A stretch of DNA of 64,000 bases from Clostridia bacterium (GCA_017415515.1 JAFQGI010000033.1:30492-94491); one strand, 5' to 3'. Positions 38,467 to 46,952 are shown, counted from the first letter of the stretch. Notes: generated by a model not told the origin, from the letters alone. Translations and numbers: made by a program.

Positions 38467-38495
38467 TTGACAATTGAAATAAAGTCATTTATACT
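38467..38495 (+). promoter_or_regulatory. Promoter of the sigma factor gene
   Basis: TTGACA (38467-38472), 17 bases, TATACT (38490-38495); a SigA-type promoter in AT-rich DNA. Confidence 0.65.
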
Positions 38496-38539
38496 GCATA
38501 TTGTATCTTTGCGCTTTGCGGCCAATGGGAGGGGTATGG

Positions 38540-39070
38540 ATGGACAACCGCACATTACCCATCGCACAGGCCGCCGCAGGCGACCAAGAGGCGTTTGACC
38601 TGCTGGTGCATCGTATGATGCCCCTCATCCACGCTCAGGTGCACCGCTTTCGCTGTGCCGGCGTGGAGGACGACGACTTGGCGCAAGAGGCGCTGATGGG
38701 TCTGCTGGCCGCAGTACGCACCTACCGTGACGACAGCGGCGCCGCCTTCACCACCTACGCCACCGCCTGCATCCGCAATCGTCTGCTGTCGTTGGCCCGT
38801 CGCTACGGCCCTTTGGCCGACCGCGAGACCCCGCTGGAGGACAGCCCTGAGCTGCCCGACACCGCCGCCGATCCCGCCCTGCGGTTGCAGGAGCAGGAGG
38901 AGCTGAAAGGGTTGTTAAAGCGGTTGCAAACACGGCTCACCGATCGGGAATATCGGGTGCTTCTGCTCCGCTTGGGCGACTGCTCTTACGCAGAGATCGC
39001 TGCCCGCCTGGGCACCACCGTCAAAGCGGTGGACAACGCCATCCAGCGCATTCGCCGCAAGATGGCCTAA
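38540..39070 (+). CDS. Sigma-70 family RNA polymerase sigma factor (SigH-like)
   Basis: A 176-aa sigma factor. Region 2 (DDDLAQEALMGLLAAVRTYR ... FTTYATACIRNRLLSLARR) and region 4 (LTDREYRVLLLRL ... YAEIAARLGTTVKAVDNAIQ) are clear; regions 1.1 and 3 are minimal. Size and region 2 sequence resemble the SigH/Spo0H group, which activates early sporulation and stationary-phase genes, but it could be another alternative factor. The ATG at 38540 follows GGGAGGGG at about 5 bases. It is followed by a zinc-ribbon gene. Confidence 0.8.
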   Translation: MDNRTLPIAQAAAGDQEAFDLLVHRMMPLIHAQVHRFRCAGVEDDDLAQEALMGLLAAVRTYRDDSGAAFTTYATACIRNRLLSLARRYGPLADRETPLEDSPELPDTAADPALRLQEQEELKGLLKRLQTRLTDREYRVLLLRLGDCSYAEIAARLGTTVKAVDNAIQRIRRKMA

Positions 39071-39146
39071 CATACGGCAATAACGGCATGCAGCCGTTTG
39101 CAATACGGGAAAGCCCCGTATTATCATATCAAAGCGAGGTAAAACC

Positions 39147-39425
39147 ATGTACGAGGACAAGACTTTAGTATGCAAAGAGTGCGGTAACGAGTTCATCTTC
39201 ACCGCCGGCGAGCAGGAGTTCTACGCTGAGAAGGGTTTCGTGAACGAGCCCCAGCGCTGCAAGGCCTGCCGTGACGCCCGCAAGAATGCCGGCCGTCCCG
39301 CCCGCGAGATGCATGACGCCGTGTGCGCCAACTGCGGCAAGGAGTGCAAAGTGCCCTTCCAGCCCCGTGAGGATCGCCCCGTCTATTGCAGCGAGTGCTT
39401 CGCCAGCATGAAGGGCGAGAACTAA
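39147..39425 (+). CDS. Zinc-ribbon protein
   Basis: A 92-aa protein with two treble-clef/zinc-ribbon pairs in the first half (CKECGNEF and CKACRDARK) and two in the second (CANCGKECKVPF and CSECFASM). It resembles small Clostridia proteins with zinc-ribbon and CxxC_CxxC_SSSS-like domains. A nucleic-acid or regulatory role is likely but unproven. AGCGAGGT lies upstream of the ATG. It ends at a strong terminator. Confidence 0.75.
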   Translation: MYEDKTLVCKECGNEFIFTAGEQEFYAEKGFVNEPQRCKACRDARKNAGRPAREMHDAVCANCGKECKVPFQPREDRPVYCSECFASMKGEN

Positions 39426-39442
39426 TTTACATTAGTTGACTA

Positions 39443-39475
39443 AGACCGTTCACCATCCGGTGAACGGTCTTTTTC
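39443..39475 (+). terminator. Intrinsic terminator
   Basis: AGACCGTTCACC ATCC GGTGAACGGTCT followed by TTTTC. Confidence 0.85.
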
Positions 39476-39486
39476 ATTGCCGGCAC

Positions 39487-39514
39487 TTGACGAAACGGTG
39501 AAATATGGTAAAAT
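39487..39514 (+). promoter_or_regulatory. Promoter of plsC
   Basis: TTGACG (39487-39492), 16 bases, TAAAAT (39509-39514). Confidence 0.55.
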
Positions 39515-39544
39515 AAGAGCAATCGCTAGACAAGGAGAGATACC

Positions 39545-40333
39545 GTGATACTCACACTGCTGTTTACCGTCCTGAGCGGACTGATCACCGCCCTCGTTTA
39601 TTCCTCGGCGACCCTGTCGCTGTGGTGGGCGCTGCCCCTATGGTTAGGTTTTTACCTGGCGGTGGGACTTTTGTATATCGTCGTCGTTTTCGGCGTTTGG
39701 CTGATCATGCCCCAAAAGGATCCCCCCCCCCGTGGACGATATATCTGCCACCGCTTTATTAAGCTGACCCTTTCTTGGATCCTGAGCCTGCTGGGTATGC
39801 GCATCACCCTGACCGGAGCGGAAACGTTGCCGCAGATTCCCTTTTTGCTGGTGGGCAATCACCGCTCTGCCTTTGACCCATTGTGCACGGCGGCGGTGCT
39901 GACCAAGCAAGACATCGTCTTTGTGGCAAAGCCTGGGGTGATGAATCTCCCCATCCTCGGCACCATCCTGCGGCACCTGCATTTTCTCCCCATCGACCGC
40001 GAAAATGCCCGCAACGCCGTCACCACCATCAAACGTGCCGCCGAGCTGATTAAAGACGTAGGCCTGTCCGTGGGCATTTATCCTGAGGGAACGCGAAACA
40101 AGGGCACCGACCTGCTCCCCTTCCACGCAGGATCATTTAAGATTGCCAAGCTGGCCGCCTGCCCCGTGGCGGTGGCCACCGTGCGGTATGAGAAGCACGG
40201 ACTGCTGCCGTGGAATAAGCGGGTGCAGATTCACATTGTAGACATAATGGACACGGCGTTTGTCGCCGAGAACAACACCGCCGCCATGAGTGAGCGGGCA
40301 GAAGCCGCCATCCGAGCGGATATGGGATTGTAA
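39545..40333 (+). CDS. plsC: 1-acyl-sn-glycerol-3-phosphate acyltransferase
   Basis: A 262-aa membrane-bound acyltransferase that makes phosphatidic acid from lysophosphatidic acid. The HX4D motif is NHRSAFDP and the glycerophosphate-binding motif is YPEGTRNKG. Two hydrophobic helices precede the catalytic domain, with about 100 residues before the HX4D, longer than the minimal PlsC. The start is GTG 39545, 7 bases after AAGGAGAG. It is monocistronic. Confidence 0.85.
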   Translation: MILTLLFTVLSGLITALVYSSATLSLWWALPLWLGFYLAVGLLYIVVVFGVWLIMPQKDPPPRGRYICHRFIKLTLSWILSLLGMRITLTGAETLPQIPFLLVGNHRSAFDPLCTAAVLTKQDIVFVAKPGVMNLPILGTILRHLHFLPIDRENARNAVTTIKRAAELIKDVGLSVGIYPEGTRNKGTDLLPFHAGSFKIAKLAACPVAVATVRYEKHGLLPWNKRVQIHIVDIMDTAFVAENNTAAMSERAEAAIRADMGL

Positions 40334-40340
40334 TGAACAT

Positions 40341-40372
40341 AAAAGAGCCGAGGTTCACACCTCGGCTCTTGC
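40341..40372. terminator. Bidirectional terminator between plsC and the Leu T-box operon
   Basis: AGAGCCGAGG TTCACA CCTCGGCTCT hairpin, positioned between two convergent stop codons. Confidence 0.75.
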
Positions 40373-41176
40373 TTATTTCACGAACAGATTGTACGCATTG
40401 TCCCATAAAATCTTGCGGAATTCTTCCTCGGAGAAACCCATCGACAAGAGCGTTGCCAGCTCCTTATCCGCCGCCCACATGGGGTAGTCGGTACCAAACA
40501 GCACCCGATCCGCACCCCAGCGGCGCATCAGCTCCTCCGCCTTTTCGGCGGAAAGGCGGAAGAAGGAGGAGGAGCAGTCCACATACAGGTTGGGGGCGTG
40601 CCCCAGCTTGTCACAGGCCTCCTCCCAAATGGAGTAGCCTGCCAAGTGGGCGCCGATGAAGGTCAAATCCTTGTAGATCTCCAACACCGGCAATAGGCGG
40701 TTGGGGTTGGAATAGTCGTAGCGGTCATCGCCCGTGTGGAGCAGCACCGGCAAATGATGCTCCTCGCACAGTTCATAGATTTTCAGACAACGATAGTCAT
40801 CGATCTTAAACGCCTGAATGTCGGGATGCATTTTTACGCCTTTGAGTCCCAGCTCCAAGATATGCTGAACATCCCCCGCGATGTCGGCGCTATCGGGATG
40901 GAGGGTGCCAAGGCCCGTGAAACGGCCCTCCCCCTCCCCTACGGTGCGGGCGATGAACTCGTTGATGCTCTTCACCTGCTTGGGGGTCGTCGCCACCGAC
41001 TGGATGACAAAATGGTCCACACCGGCGGCGATCTCCTTATCCAGCAGGGTCTCCACCGTGCCGTCATACACCGAGGTGACACCGTAAAAGGCGTCGGTCC
41101 CCCCCACTGCCTTGGCGGCGATAGCGGCGGGATAGACGTGGCAGTGGGCATCCATCACCTTATATTGTCCAATCAT
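40373..41176 (-). CDS. Amidohydrolase (amidohydrolase_2-like TIM barrel)
   Basis: A 267-aa metal-dependent hydrolase or decarboxylase of the amidohydrolase superfamily. Motifs in order are MDAHCHVYP (HxH), LPVLLHTGDD, FIGAHLAG and VLFGTDYPMW (catalytic Asp). The substrate cannot be told. Its ATG overlaps the stop of the acyl-CoA ligase fusion gene by 4 bases (41173-41176), so it is the last gene of the Leu T-box operon. A link to leucine metabolism is inferred only from that position. Confidence 0.75.
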   Translation of the reverse strand: MIGQYKVMDAHCHVYPAAIAAKAVGGTDAFYGVTSVYDGTVETLLDKEIAAGVDHFVIQSVATTPKQVKSINEFIARTVGEGEGRFTGLGTLHPDSADIAGDVQHILELGLKGVKMHPDIQAFKIDDYRCLKIYELCEEHHLPVLLHTGDDRYDYSNPNRLLPVLEIYKDLTFIGAHLAGYSIWEEACDKLGHAPNLYVDCSSSFFRLSAEKAEELMRRWGADRVLFGTDYPMWAADKELATLLSMGFSEEEFRKILWDNAYNLFVK

Positions 41177-43680
41177 TTGCCCTCACCTGCTTTGATCCAT
41201 TCTTCCGCTTCCTCACGCATCTTATATTTGAGGATTTTTCCGGCGGCGTTCATGGGGAACTTCGCCACAAAGCGGATATACCGCGGCACCTTGTGCCGTG
41301 CCATGTGGGCGGCGATATAGGCGGTCATTTCCTGTGCCGTCATCTCCTCGCCGTCCTTGAGGATGATGCAGGCCATGATCTCCTCGCCGTACCGCGCGTC
41401 CGGCACGCCGATGACCTGCACGTCCCGCACCTTGGGACAGGTGTAGATAAACTCCTCGATCTCCTTGGGGTAAATGTTCTCACCGCCACGGATGATCATA
41501 TCCTTGAGACGACCGGTGATGAGATAATTGCCATCGGGACGGCGGCATGCCAAATCGCCGGTATGCAACCAGCCATCCTTGTCGATGGCCTCGGCGGTGG
41601 CGGCAGGCATCTTATAATAACCCTTCATGATGTTGTAGCCACGGGCCACAAACTCGCCGTTGACGCCGTCGGGACAATCCGCACCGGTCTCGGGGTCGAT
41701 GATCTTGCACTCCACGTGGGCAAAGGCGCTGCCCACCGTCTCGGTGCGCACCTCCAAAGAATCGGAATAGGTGCTCATGGTGCAACCGGGTGCGGCCTCG
41801 GTCTGGCCGTACACCGACACGATCTCTTTCATACCCATCCGTCCGGTGGCGGCCTCCTTCATCAGGTCTGCAGGGCAGTTGGAACCCGCCATAATGCCGA
41901 TGCGCATGTGGGAGAAATCGGTCTTTTCAAAATCGGGATGCTGCATCATGGCGATAAACATCGTCGGCACGCCGTTAAAGGCGGTGATGTGCTCGTTGTG
42001 GACGCAAGCCAGCGCCGGCTTGGGAGAGAAATACGGCAGGGGCAACATGGTGGTGCCGTGGGTCATACTGGCGGTCATGGACAGCACCATACCGAAGCAA
42101 TGGAACATAGGCACCTGAATCATCATGCGGTCGGCGGTGGAAAGATCCATGCGGTCGCCGATGTATTTGCCGTTGTTCACCACGTTGTAGTGGGTCAGCA
42201 TGACGCCCTTGGGAAATCCGGTGGTGCCGGAGGTGTACTGCATATTGCACACGTCGTCCTTATCCACCTTAGCCGCCAGGCGGTGCACCTCGGAGAGGGG
42301 CACCTGCGTAGAGCGGGCGATAAAGTCCCGCCACTCCATACAGCCCTTCTGCTTGTAACCCACGGTGATAACGTTGCGCAGGAAAGGCAGGCGCTTGGCG
42401 TGGAGGGAATTGCCCTCCTTGGTCTGCGCCAATTCGGGGCACAGCTCGGCCACAATCTCACCGTAGTGGCAGTCCTTAGCACCCTCGGTCATAATGAGGG
42501 TGTGGCTATCCGACTGGCGGAGCAGATATTCGATCTCGTGAATCTTGTAGGCGGTGTTCACCGTCACCAGCACCGCACCCAGCTTCACCGTCGCCCAAAA
42601 GGCGATGTACCATTGGGGTACATTGGAGGCCCACACCGCCACGTGGGTACCCGCCTTGACGCCGCAGGCAATCAGCGCACGGGCGCACTCATCCACGTCG
42701 TCGCGGAACTGAGCGTAAGTGCGGGTGTAATCGAGGGTGGTGTACTTAAAGGCGTACTGGTCGGGGAATTCCTCCACCATCCGATCCAACACCTGAGAAA
42801 AGGTGCAGTCGATAAGGCGATTTTTCTCCCACACGAATTTGCCGGTGTGGGCACGGTTCCAATAGAGGGCGCTCTCGTTGCGGGAGGTATCGCCAAACTG
42901 GCGCATATAGTGAACAAACTGGGTGAGGATGATCTCCATATCGTCCAATTCGGGACACCAAGCGGGATCCCACACCAGCGAGAGGAAGCCATCGTAGTTG
43001 ACCGAGCGCAGTGCCAGCATCAACTCCTTGACCGGCAGGTCGCCCTCGCCCAACAGACAATATTCCAGCCCGCCATCGGCGGCCTTGGCATCGCTGATAT
43101 GGACGTGGCGCACGTAGGCACCCAGGTTCTTAATCACCTGTTCGGGGGACTCGCCGCCGAAATAGGCGGCAGACCAGTGCCACAGCGCCGCCACGTGGTC
43201 GCTGGCAAAGGAGTCCAGCAGATCCCGCAGGACGGCGGTATCGGCAAACAGACCCGACGTCTCGATGATCAGCGTCACACCCTGCTCCTCGGCGGCAGGC
43301 AACATCCGCGCCACCAGCTCGCTCACACGAGCCACAGCGGCGGCGGTGTCCTCGGCGGCGGCCGCCTTCAGCCGCACGCAGGGAATGCCCAAATTGGCGG
43401 CAATCTCCAAGCAACGAATGATCTCCTCTACCGCTCGGTCGGTGGCACCCTCGGAGGCGTTGCAAACGGTGTCGATGCAGGGAATGTCTAACCCCTTTTC
43501 AAATAGGCGGCGACGGGTAGCCGCCGCGGCGTAATCGTGGAATGCACCGTCCTTATCGGTAAACAGACGGTTGTAGATATTGTGCAGTTCGATGCCCTGA
43601 AAGCGGAGATCCTCTGCCGCCTCGCAGAACTGCTCAAAAGTCGGCGTATGCCAACCTTTCGTTGAAAAAGAGAGTTTCAT
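41173..43680 (-). CDS. TIM-barrel (sugar isomerase-like) / acyl-CoA synthetase fusion
   Basis: An 835-aa two-part protein. Residues 1-265 are an AP-endonuclease-2/xylose-isomerase-type TIM barrel (CIDTVCNASEGAT, VTLIIETSG, YVRHVHISDAK, YDGFLSLVWDP). Residues 275-835 are a complete acyl-CoA synthetase: P-loop QYTSGTTGFPKGV, VYGQTEAAPG, LHTGDLACRR, GRLKDMIIRGGENIYP and the C-terminal GKILKYK lysine. The ligase activates a carboxylic acid with ATP and CoA; the T-box context suggests isovalerate, but this is inference. It lies 3 bases after the LeuA-like gene. The fusion joint shows no stop or frameshift. Confidence 0.8.
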   Translation of the reverse strand: MKLSFSTKGWHTPTFEQFCEAAEDLRFQGIELHNIYNRLFTDKDGAFHDYAAAATRRRLFEKGLDIPCIDTVCNASEGATDRAVEEIIRCLEIAANLGIPCVRLKAAAAEDTAAAVARVSELVARMLPAAEEQGVTLIIETSGLFADTAVLRDLLDSFASDHVAALWHWSAAYFGGESPEQVIKNLGAYVRHVHISDAKAADGGLEYCLLGEGDLPVKELMLALRSVNYDGFLSLVWDPAWCPELDDMEIILTQFVHYMRQFGDTSRNESALYWNRAHTGKFVWEKNRLIDCTFSQVLDRMVEEFPDQYAFKYTTLDYTRTYAQFRDDVDECARALIACGVKAGTHVAVWASNVPQWYIAFWATVKLGAVLVTVNTAYKIHEIEYLLRQSDSHTLIMTEGAKDCHYGEIVAELCPELAQTKEGNSLHAKRLPFLRNVITVGYKQKGCMEWRDFIARSTQVPLSEVHRLAAKVDKDDVCNMQYTSGTTGFPKGVMLTHYNVVNNGKYIGDRMDLSTADRMMIQVPMFHCFGMVLSMTASMTHGTTMLPLPYFSPKPALACVHNEHITAFNGVPTMFIAMMQHPDFEKTDFSHMRIGIMAGSNCPADLMKEAATGRMGMKEIVSVYGQTEAAPGCTMSTYSDSLEVRTETVGSAFAHVECKIIDPETGADCPDGVNGEFVARGYNIMKGYYKMPAATAEAIDKDGWLHTGDLACRRPDGNYLITGRLKDMIIRGGENIYPKEIEEFIYTCPKVRDVQVIGVPDARYGEEIMACIILKDGEEMTAQEMTAYIAAHMARHKVPRYIRFVAKFPMNAAGKILKYKMREEAEEWIKAGEGK

Positions 43681-43683
43681 TCC

Positions 43684-45048
43684 TTAACCCTCCTCGTAGA
43701 TGATCTTATTGACAGCATTAAGATAGGCGCGCAGAGAAGCACCCAAAATATCGGTGGAGATACCGCTGCCACCATAAACGCGACCATTGGCGCGGAGCTT
43801 CACCAGCGCCTGACCCACCGCCTCTTTGCCCTCGGTGACCGCCTGAATCTGGAAATCGTCCAGTTCGTAATGGTGACCGATAATCTGGTCGATGGCGCGG
43901 AAGGCGGCGTCGATAGGACCGTCACCGATGCAGACACCCTGCACCGTCTTGCCGTCCCGCTGCAGGGTAATCTGAGCAGAGGCGGAGATGATGTTGCCGG
44001 AGTTAATGACGTAGTTATCCAGCGTATAGGTGGCGGGCACCTGCAGCGCCACGTTAGCCACGATGGCGTCCAGCTCCTTAGCGGTGACCGTCTTTTTCTC
44101 CGCCACACGGCAGAATTCCTCGTAGACGCGGGCAGTGTCCTCTTCGGAGAGGTCATAGCCCAACTGCGCCACCGCGCCCATCACGGCGTCGCGGTCGTCC
44201 TTTTGGTCAAAGCGGATGCCCTCATCCGCCGCAGAAGCCACAGAGGCAGGTTTTTCGTTGCGGGTGGGATCGGTGATCCAGCCGATCTGCCCCACGATAC
44301 GCCCCAGCTCGGTGTAGCGGATGCCGCAGGCAAAGCCGTAGGTATCGCCGCAATTCTGGACCATATTGGCAAAGGTGTCCAACGCCACACCGTCGCCGCC
44401 AATGGCGGTTTTCACGCTGTTGGCGCCCGCACCCACAGCCAAGATGGCAGAAGCGCAAGCCAGACCGTTTTTGTTGTCGCAAGATACAGCGAGGGGCACA
44501 TTGACCTCTACCCCACCGATAAAGGCGGCAAAATCGTCCGGCAGACGAGTGGCGGCGTTGTCGCACACCGCCACGCAGTCGGCACCGGCACCGATGGCGG
44601 CGTCGATAGCCGCCTGCAGATAGCCGTCGTCGGCACGGGTGGCGTCCACGGCGGCAAATTCCACCGCCACGCCTTTGGACTTGGCGGCGGCTACCGCCTC
44701 GCCGATCCAAGCCAGCATTTTATCCGGCTTTTTATGACAGCTGTACTCCATTCCCACGGGGGAAACGGGCAGTTCGATGCGAATTTGGGGCTTCGCCGCC
44801 CCCTCCAGGGCAGCGGCGGCCAACTCGATGCTCTCGGCGGTGACACCTGCCGCCACCGACAGGGTGGCGTTCTTCACAAAAGAGGCCATGGTGCGCACCA
44901 GCAGGGTGTCGGAGCGCACCTCGGTGATGGCGGGCAGTTCGATGACGTCCACGCCCAGCTTTTCCAACTGGCGTGCGATCTCGATCTTCTCCTTAAAGGT
45001 GTAGTTGCCCTGACACAGCGTGGTGTCGGCGATGCGGATGTGTTTCAT
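43684..45048 (-). CDS. LeuA-like (isopropylmalate synthase family) protein with altered active site
   Basis: A 454-aa protein with an HMGL-like TIM barrel (about 1-270) and a C-terminal LeuA-type regulatory domain (about 320-454, with YGGSGISTDILGASLRAYLNA). The fold is clear, but key residues differ. The usual DTTLRDGEQ is DTTLCQGNYT (catalytic Arg and metal-binding Asp lost), and the usual HxHND-GLA is SCDNKNGLA (both His ligands lost). So it may not condense acetyl-CoA at all; it could sense leucine or catalyse something else. ATG 45048 follows AAAGGAAG. It is the first gene of the Leu T-box operon. Confidence 0.7.
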   Translation of the reverse strand: MKHIRIADTTLCQGNYTFKEKIEIARQLEKLGVDVIELPAITEVRSDTLLVRTMASFVKNATLSVAAGVTAESIELAAAALEGAAKPQIRIELPVSPVGMEYSCHKKPDKMLAWIGEAVAAAKSKGVAVEFAAVDATRADDGYLQAAIDAAIGAGADCVAVCDNAATRLPDDFAAFIGGVEVNVPLAVSCDNKNGLACASAILAVGAGANSVKTAIGGDGVALDTFANMVQNCGDTYGFACGIRYTELGRIVGQIGWITDPTRNEKPASVASAADEGIRFDQKDDRDAVMGAVAQLGYDLSEEDTARVYEEFCRVAEKKTVTAKELDAIVANVALQVPATYTLDNYVINSGNIISASAQITLQRDGKTVQGVCIGDGPIDAAFRAIDQIIGHHYELDDFQIQAVTEGKEAVGQALVKLRANGRVYGGSGISTDILGASLRAYLNAVNKIIYEEG

Positions 45049-45086
45049 ACTGAAAACTTCCTTTCTGCGGCGTCTGTTGGCACGCC

Positions 45087-45375
45087 AAAAAATAATAAAA
45101 CCCCGAAGCAGTATAGTCTGCCTCAGGGACGAAATGGTCATTCCGTGGTACCACCCTAATTACCGCATACGCGGTCTCTCTGCAAGGCTCCAACAAGCCT
45201 CCTGCCATGATAACGGGGCAAGCCGTAGTAGTCTACTTTCCTCACGGATTTCGGTACTCTGCTCAGGAGCCAGAATCCCATTCGAATCGTACCGCCCTCC
45301 CAGCAACGGCGGCTCTCTGAAACGATCGGATGAATGGAAAATCCTCCGTCAACGCATTTAGTGTATTAAAGCGAT
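45087..45375 (-). promoter_or_regulatory. T-box leader, specifier CTG (Leu)
   Basis: The antiterminator core GGTGGTACCACGG (complement of 45143-45157) sits before a terminator with stem CCCTGAGGCAG/CTGCTTCGGGG and a T-rich tail (45087-45127). Upstream is a stem I with an AGAGAG distal element. In the specifier loop, aligned with the two other T-boxes here, the codon slot reads CTG (minus strand, 45273-45271) followed by G. Uncharged tRNA-Leu should allow read-through into the LeuA-like/ligase/amidohydrolase operon. The codon call is by alignment of three leaders, not by folding software. Confidence 0.8.
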
Positions 45376-45381
45376 GAAAGA

Positions 45382-45410
45382 ATTATAACACCGCAAAAAA
45401 TGTTTGTCAA
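45382..45410 (-). promoter_or_regulatory. Consensus promoter of the Leu T-box operon
   Basis: Perfect TTGACA (45405-45410), 17 bases, perfect TATAAT (45382-45387) on the minus strand. A strong promoter fits control by attenuation. Confidence 0.8.
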
Positions 45411-45451
45411 GATTTTTTGAAAAGATAATTATCGGTTGGCATAGCCGCTCG

Positions 45452-45655
45452 TAGCCTTCCCCTTGAGGGGAAGGGGGACCGCCGAACGGCGGTGGATGAG
45501 GTGTTGCGGGACGTGGACATTCGCCTACGGCGAAGTCCGTCGAGTTTTGCGGCGTTGCCGCAAAACTCGCACACAGCTAATATCGAAATGCCGCTCTGCG
45601 ACCACCTCATCAGTCAGCCTATCGGCTGACAGCTTCCCCTCGAGGGGAAGCCTTC
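45452..45655. repeat. Dispersed miniature palindromic element (MITE-like), copy 2
   Basis: Ends GCCTTCCCCTTGAGGGGAAGG (45454-45474) and AGCTTCCCCTCGAGGGGAAGC, with inner arms GGATGAGGTG and CACCTCATC. Internal palindromes include CGAGTTTTGCGGC / GCCGCAAAACTCG. No gene is seen. Confidence 0.65.
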
Positions 45656-45681
45656 GCTCTATTCCGCCCACGCAAAAAGAC

Positions 45682-46143
45682 TCACAATTCTTTCTTCACC
45701 AAAATGTACTCACTGGTTCTCAACGCTTCTGCAAACCCACATTTCAAAAACAGTGCAACAGAAGAATTGTCGATGGCAATATCATCATAGAGCTCCTTAA
45801 CGCCGTTTTTCTTTGCGCTTTCACATAAAAGCAATAACCCCTTGTGACCATATCCTTTTCCGCGATACGGAGCATATATAATCACATCAGCAATATTCAT
45901 TTGTCGTGCTTCGTCAAAACGATAGGCTACCTCACCAACAAAAGTGTCATTCTCTTTGATGTATCTGTAAAAGCGCTTGCCATTGTGATTGGTTATCCAT
46001 CTATCGTACCACTCTACCCAACGATCTTTGGGAAATAGGATTGTACCGCCGTAGGCATAGTTATAAGACATCGTCTGCTCATCGCTCATCATTTGTGCCT
46101 TAAACCACAAATCCTCAATAGTCGGAGTGTATAATTCAATCAT
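45682..46143 (-). CDS. GNAT family acetyltransferase
   Basis: A 153-aa N-acetyltransferase. Motif A, the acetyl-CoA pyrophosphate loop, is IYAPYRGKGYGHKGL (Q/RxxGxG/A pattern). The end, FLKCGFAEALRTSEYI, is typical of the family's last strands. It is AT-richer than the surrounding operons. It lies 28 bases after the GyrI-like gene. The acceptor substrate is unknown. Confidence 0.8.
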   Translation of the reverse strand: MIELYTPTIEDLWFKAQMMSDEQTMSYNYAYGGTILFPKDRWVEWYDRWITNHNGKRFYRYIKENDTFVGEVAYRFDEARQMNIADVIIYAPYRGKGYGHKGLLLLCESAKKNGVKELYDDIAIDNSSVALFLKCGFAEALRTSEYILVKKEL

Positions 46144-46171
46144 TTCTTACCTCCACCGCATTCCAATTTCA

Positions 46172-46636
46172 TCAAATCTTTCTTATAGGGAAAAACATAT
46201 AATTCTTTCCGCTTGACGGACACGTAAAGTCATGTACGGCACCCACCAAAGCGATACCGTTTGCATTCATATATTCCAGCACGTCCGAAAAGGTGCTTTC
46301 GCTTTCCACCTCTGCACAAAGATACTCATAGCCCGGAATCGTCCACTTTGTCCATCCATCGGGAGCCACTGCATCGTCCATACATTCCACACCGGCAAGG
46401 TATAATCCCTTGCTGAAGTTATCTTCCCACGGTTTGAAAGAACGGGAATAATCGGACATCGCACCCCAAACACCAACCAAATTGCCGTTTTCATCTTTCT
46501 TGGCGAGCGGCTGGACTTCACTAAAATGAGAGTTGGCATCCTCCCATAATTGTTGAATAAAGCCTTGTCCGTCCGAGGTCGAGCCTTCTTTACCAATGAC
46601 AGAAAAAGAGGATTTGATACATTTTTCGATTTTCAT
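46172..46636 (-). CDS. GyrI-like small-molecule-binding protein
   Basis: A 154-aa protein resembling the GyrI/AraC effector-binding (SOUL/GyrI) fold: a start like KIEKCIKSSFSVIGKEGST, a central YLAGVECMDDAV, and WTIPGYEYLCAEVES towards the end, all usual landmarks of that fold. No DNA-binding domain is present. GGAGAA precedes the ATG. It probably forms a unit with the GNAT gene. Both are AT-rich and flanked by miniature repeats, which suggests recent insertion. Confidence 0.65.
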   Translation of the reverse strand: MKIEKCIKSSFSVIGKEGSTSDGQGFIQQLWEDANSHFSEVQPLAKKDENGNLVGVWGAMSDYSRSFKPWEDNFSKGLYLAGVECMDDAVAPDGWTKWTIPGYEYLCAEVESESTFSDVLEYMNANGIALVGAVHDFTCPSSGKNYMFFPIRKI

Positions 46637-46728
46637 ACTAATTCTCCAAAATTAAAATTCATTAAATTGATTGTACCACACACTCTCCCCTATTTCAACC
46701 ACATTTCGGGCGGCAGATTGCCTCAAAA

Positions 46729-46889
46729 AGCCTTCCCCTTGAGGGGAAGGTGGCCGAGCGACAGCGAGGTCGGATGAGGTGGTCACAAAGTGTTTAAGTT
46801 TTCGCAGACTTCATTAACACCGACTACCGTCGGCTACACCTCATCAGTCAGCCTATCGGCTGACAGCTTCCCCTCAAGGGGAAGCCTTC
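46729..46889. repeat. Dispersed miniature palindromic element (MITE-like), copy 3
   Basis: Ends AGCCTTCCCCTTGAGGGGAA and GCTTCCCCTCAAGGGGAAGCC, with inner arms GGATGAGGTG / CACCTCATC. The right ~55 bases (CACCTCATCAGTCAGCCTAT onward) are nearly identical to copy 2. Confidence 0.65.
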
Positions 46890-46905
46890 GTTCTATCCGA
46901 CTATG

Positions 46906-46942
46906 CAAAAAAGGCTCACAAGGCAACTGCCTTATGAGCCTT
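46906..46942 (-). terminator. Terminator of the Val T-box operon
   Basis: AAGGCTCA-TAAGGCA / TGCCTTG-TGAGCCTT stem followed on the minus strand by TTTTTGC, directly after ilvE. Confidence 0.8.
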
Positions 46943-46952
46943 ATCGCACTAA

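Noticed and set aside
38258-38539. T-box in front of glyS
   Set aside because: No GGTACC- or GGACC-type antiterminator core and no terminator; the leader is only about 45 bases.
43680-43684. A frameshift or split gene between the LeuA-like and TIM-barrel/ligase genes
   Set aside because: Each has its own stop, ribosome site and complete domains; the 3-base gap is normal operon spacing.
45452-46889. An insertion sequence with transposase
   Set aside because: Only miniature palindromic elements are present; the enclosed frames are GNAT and GyrI-like proteins, not transposases.
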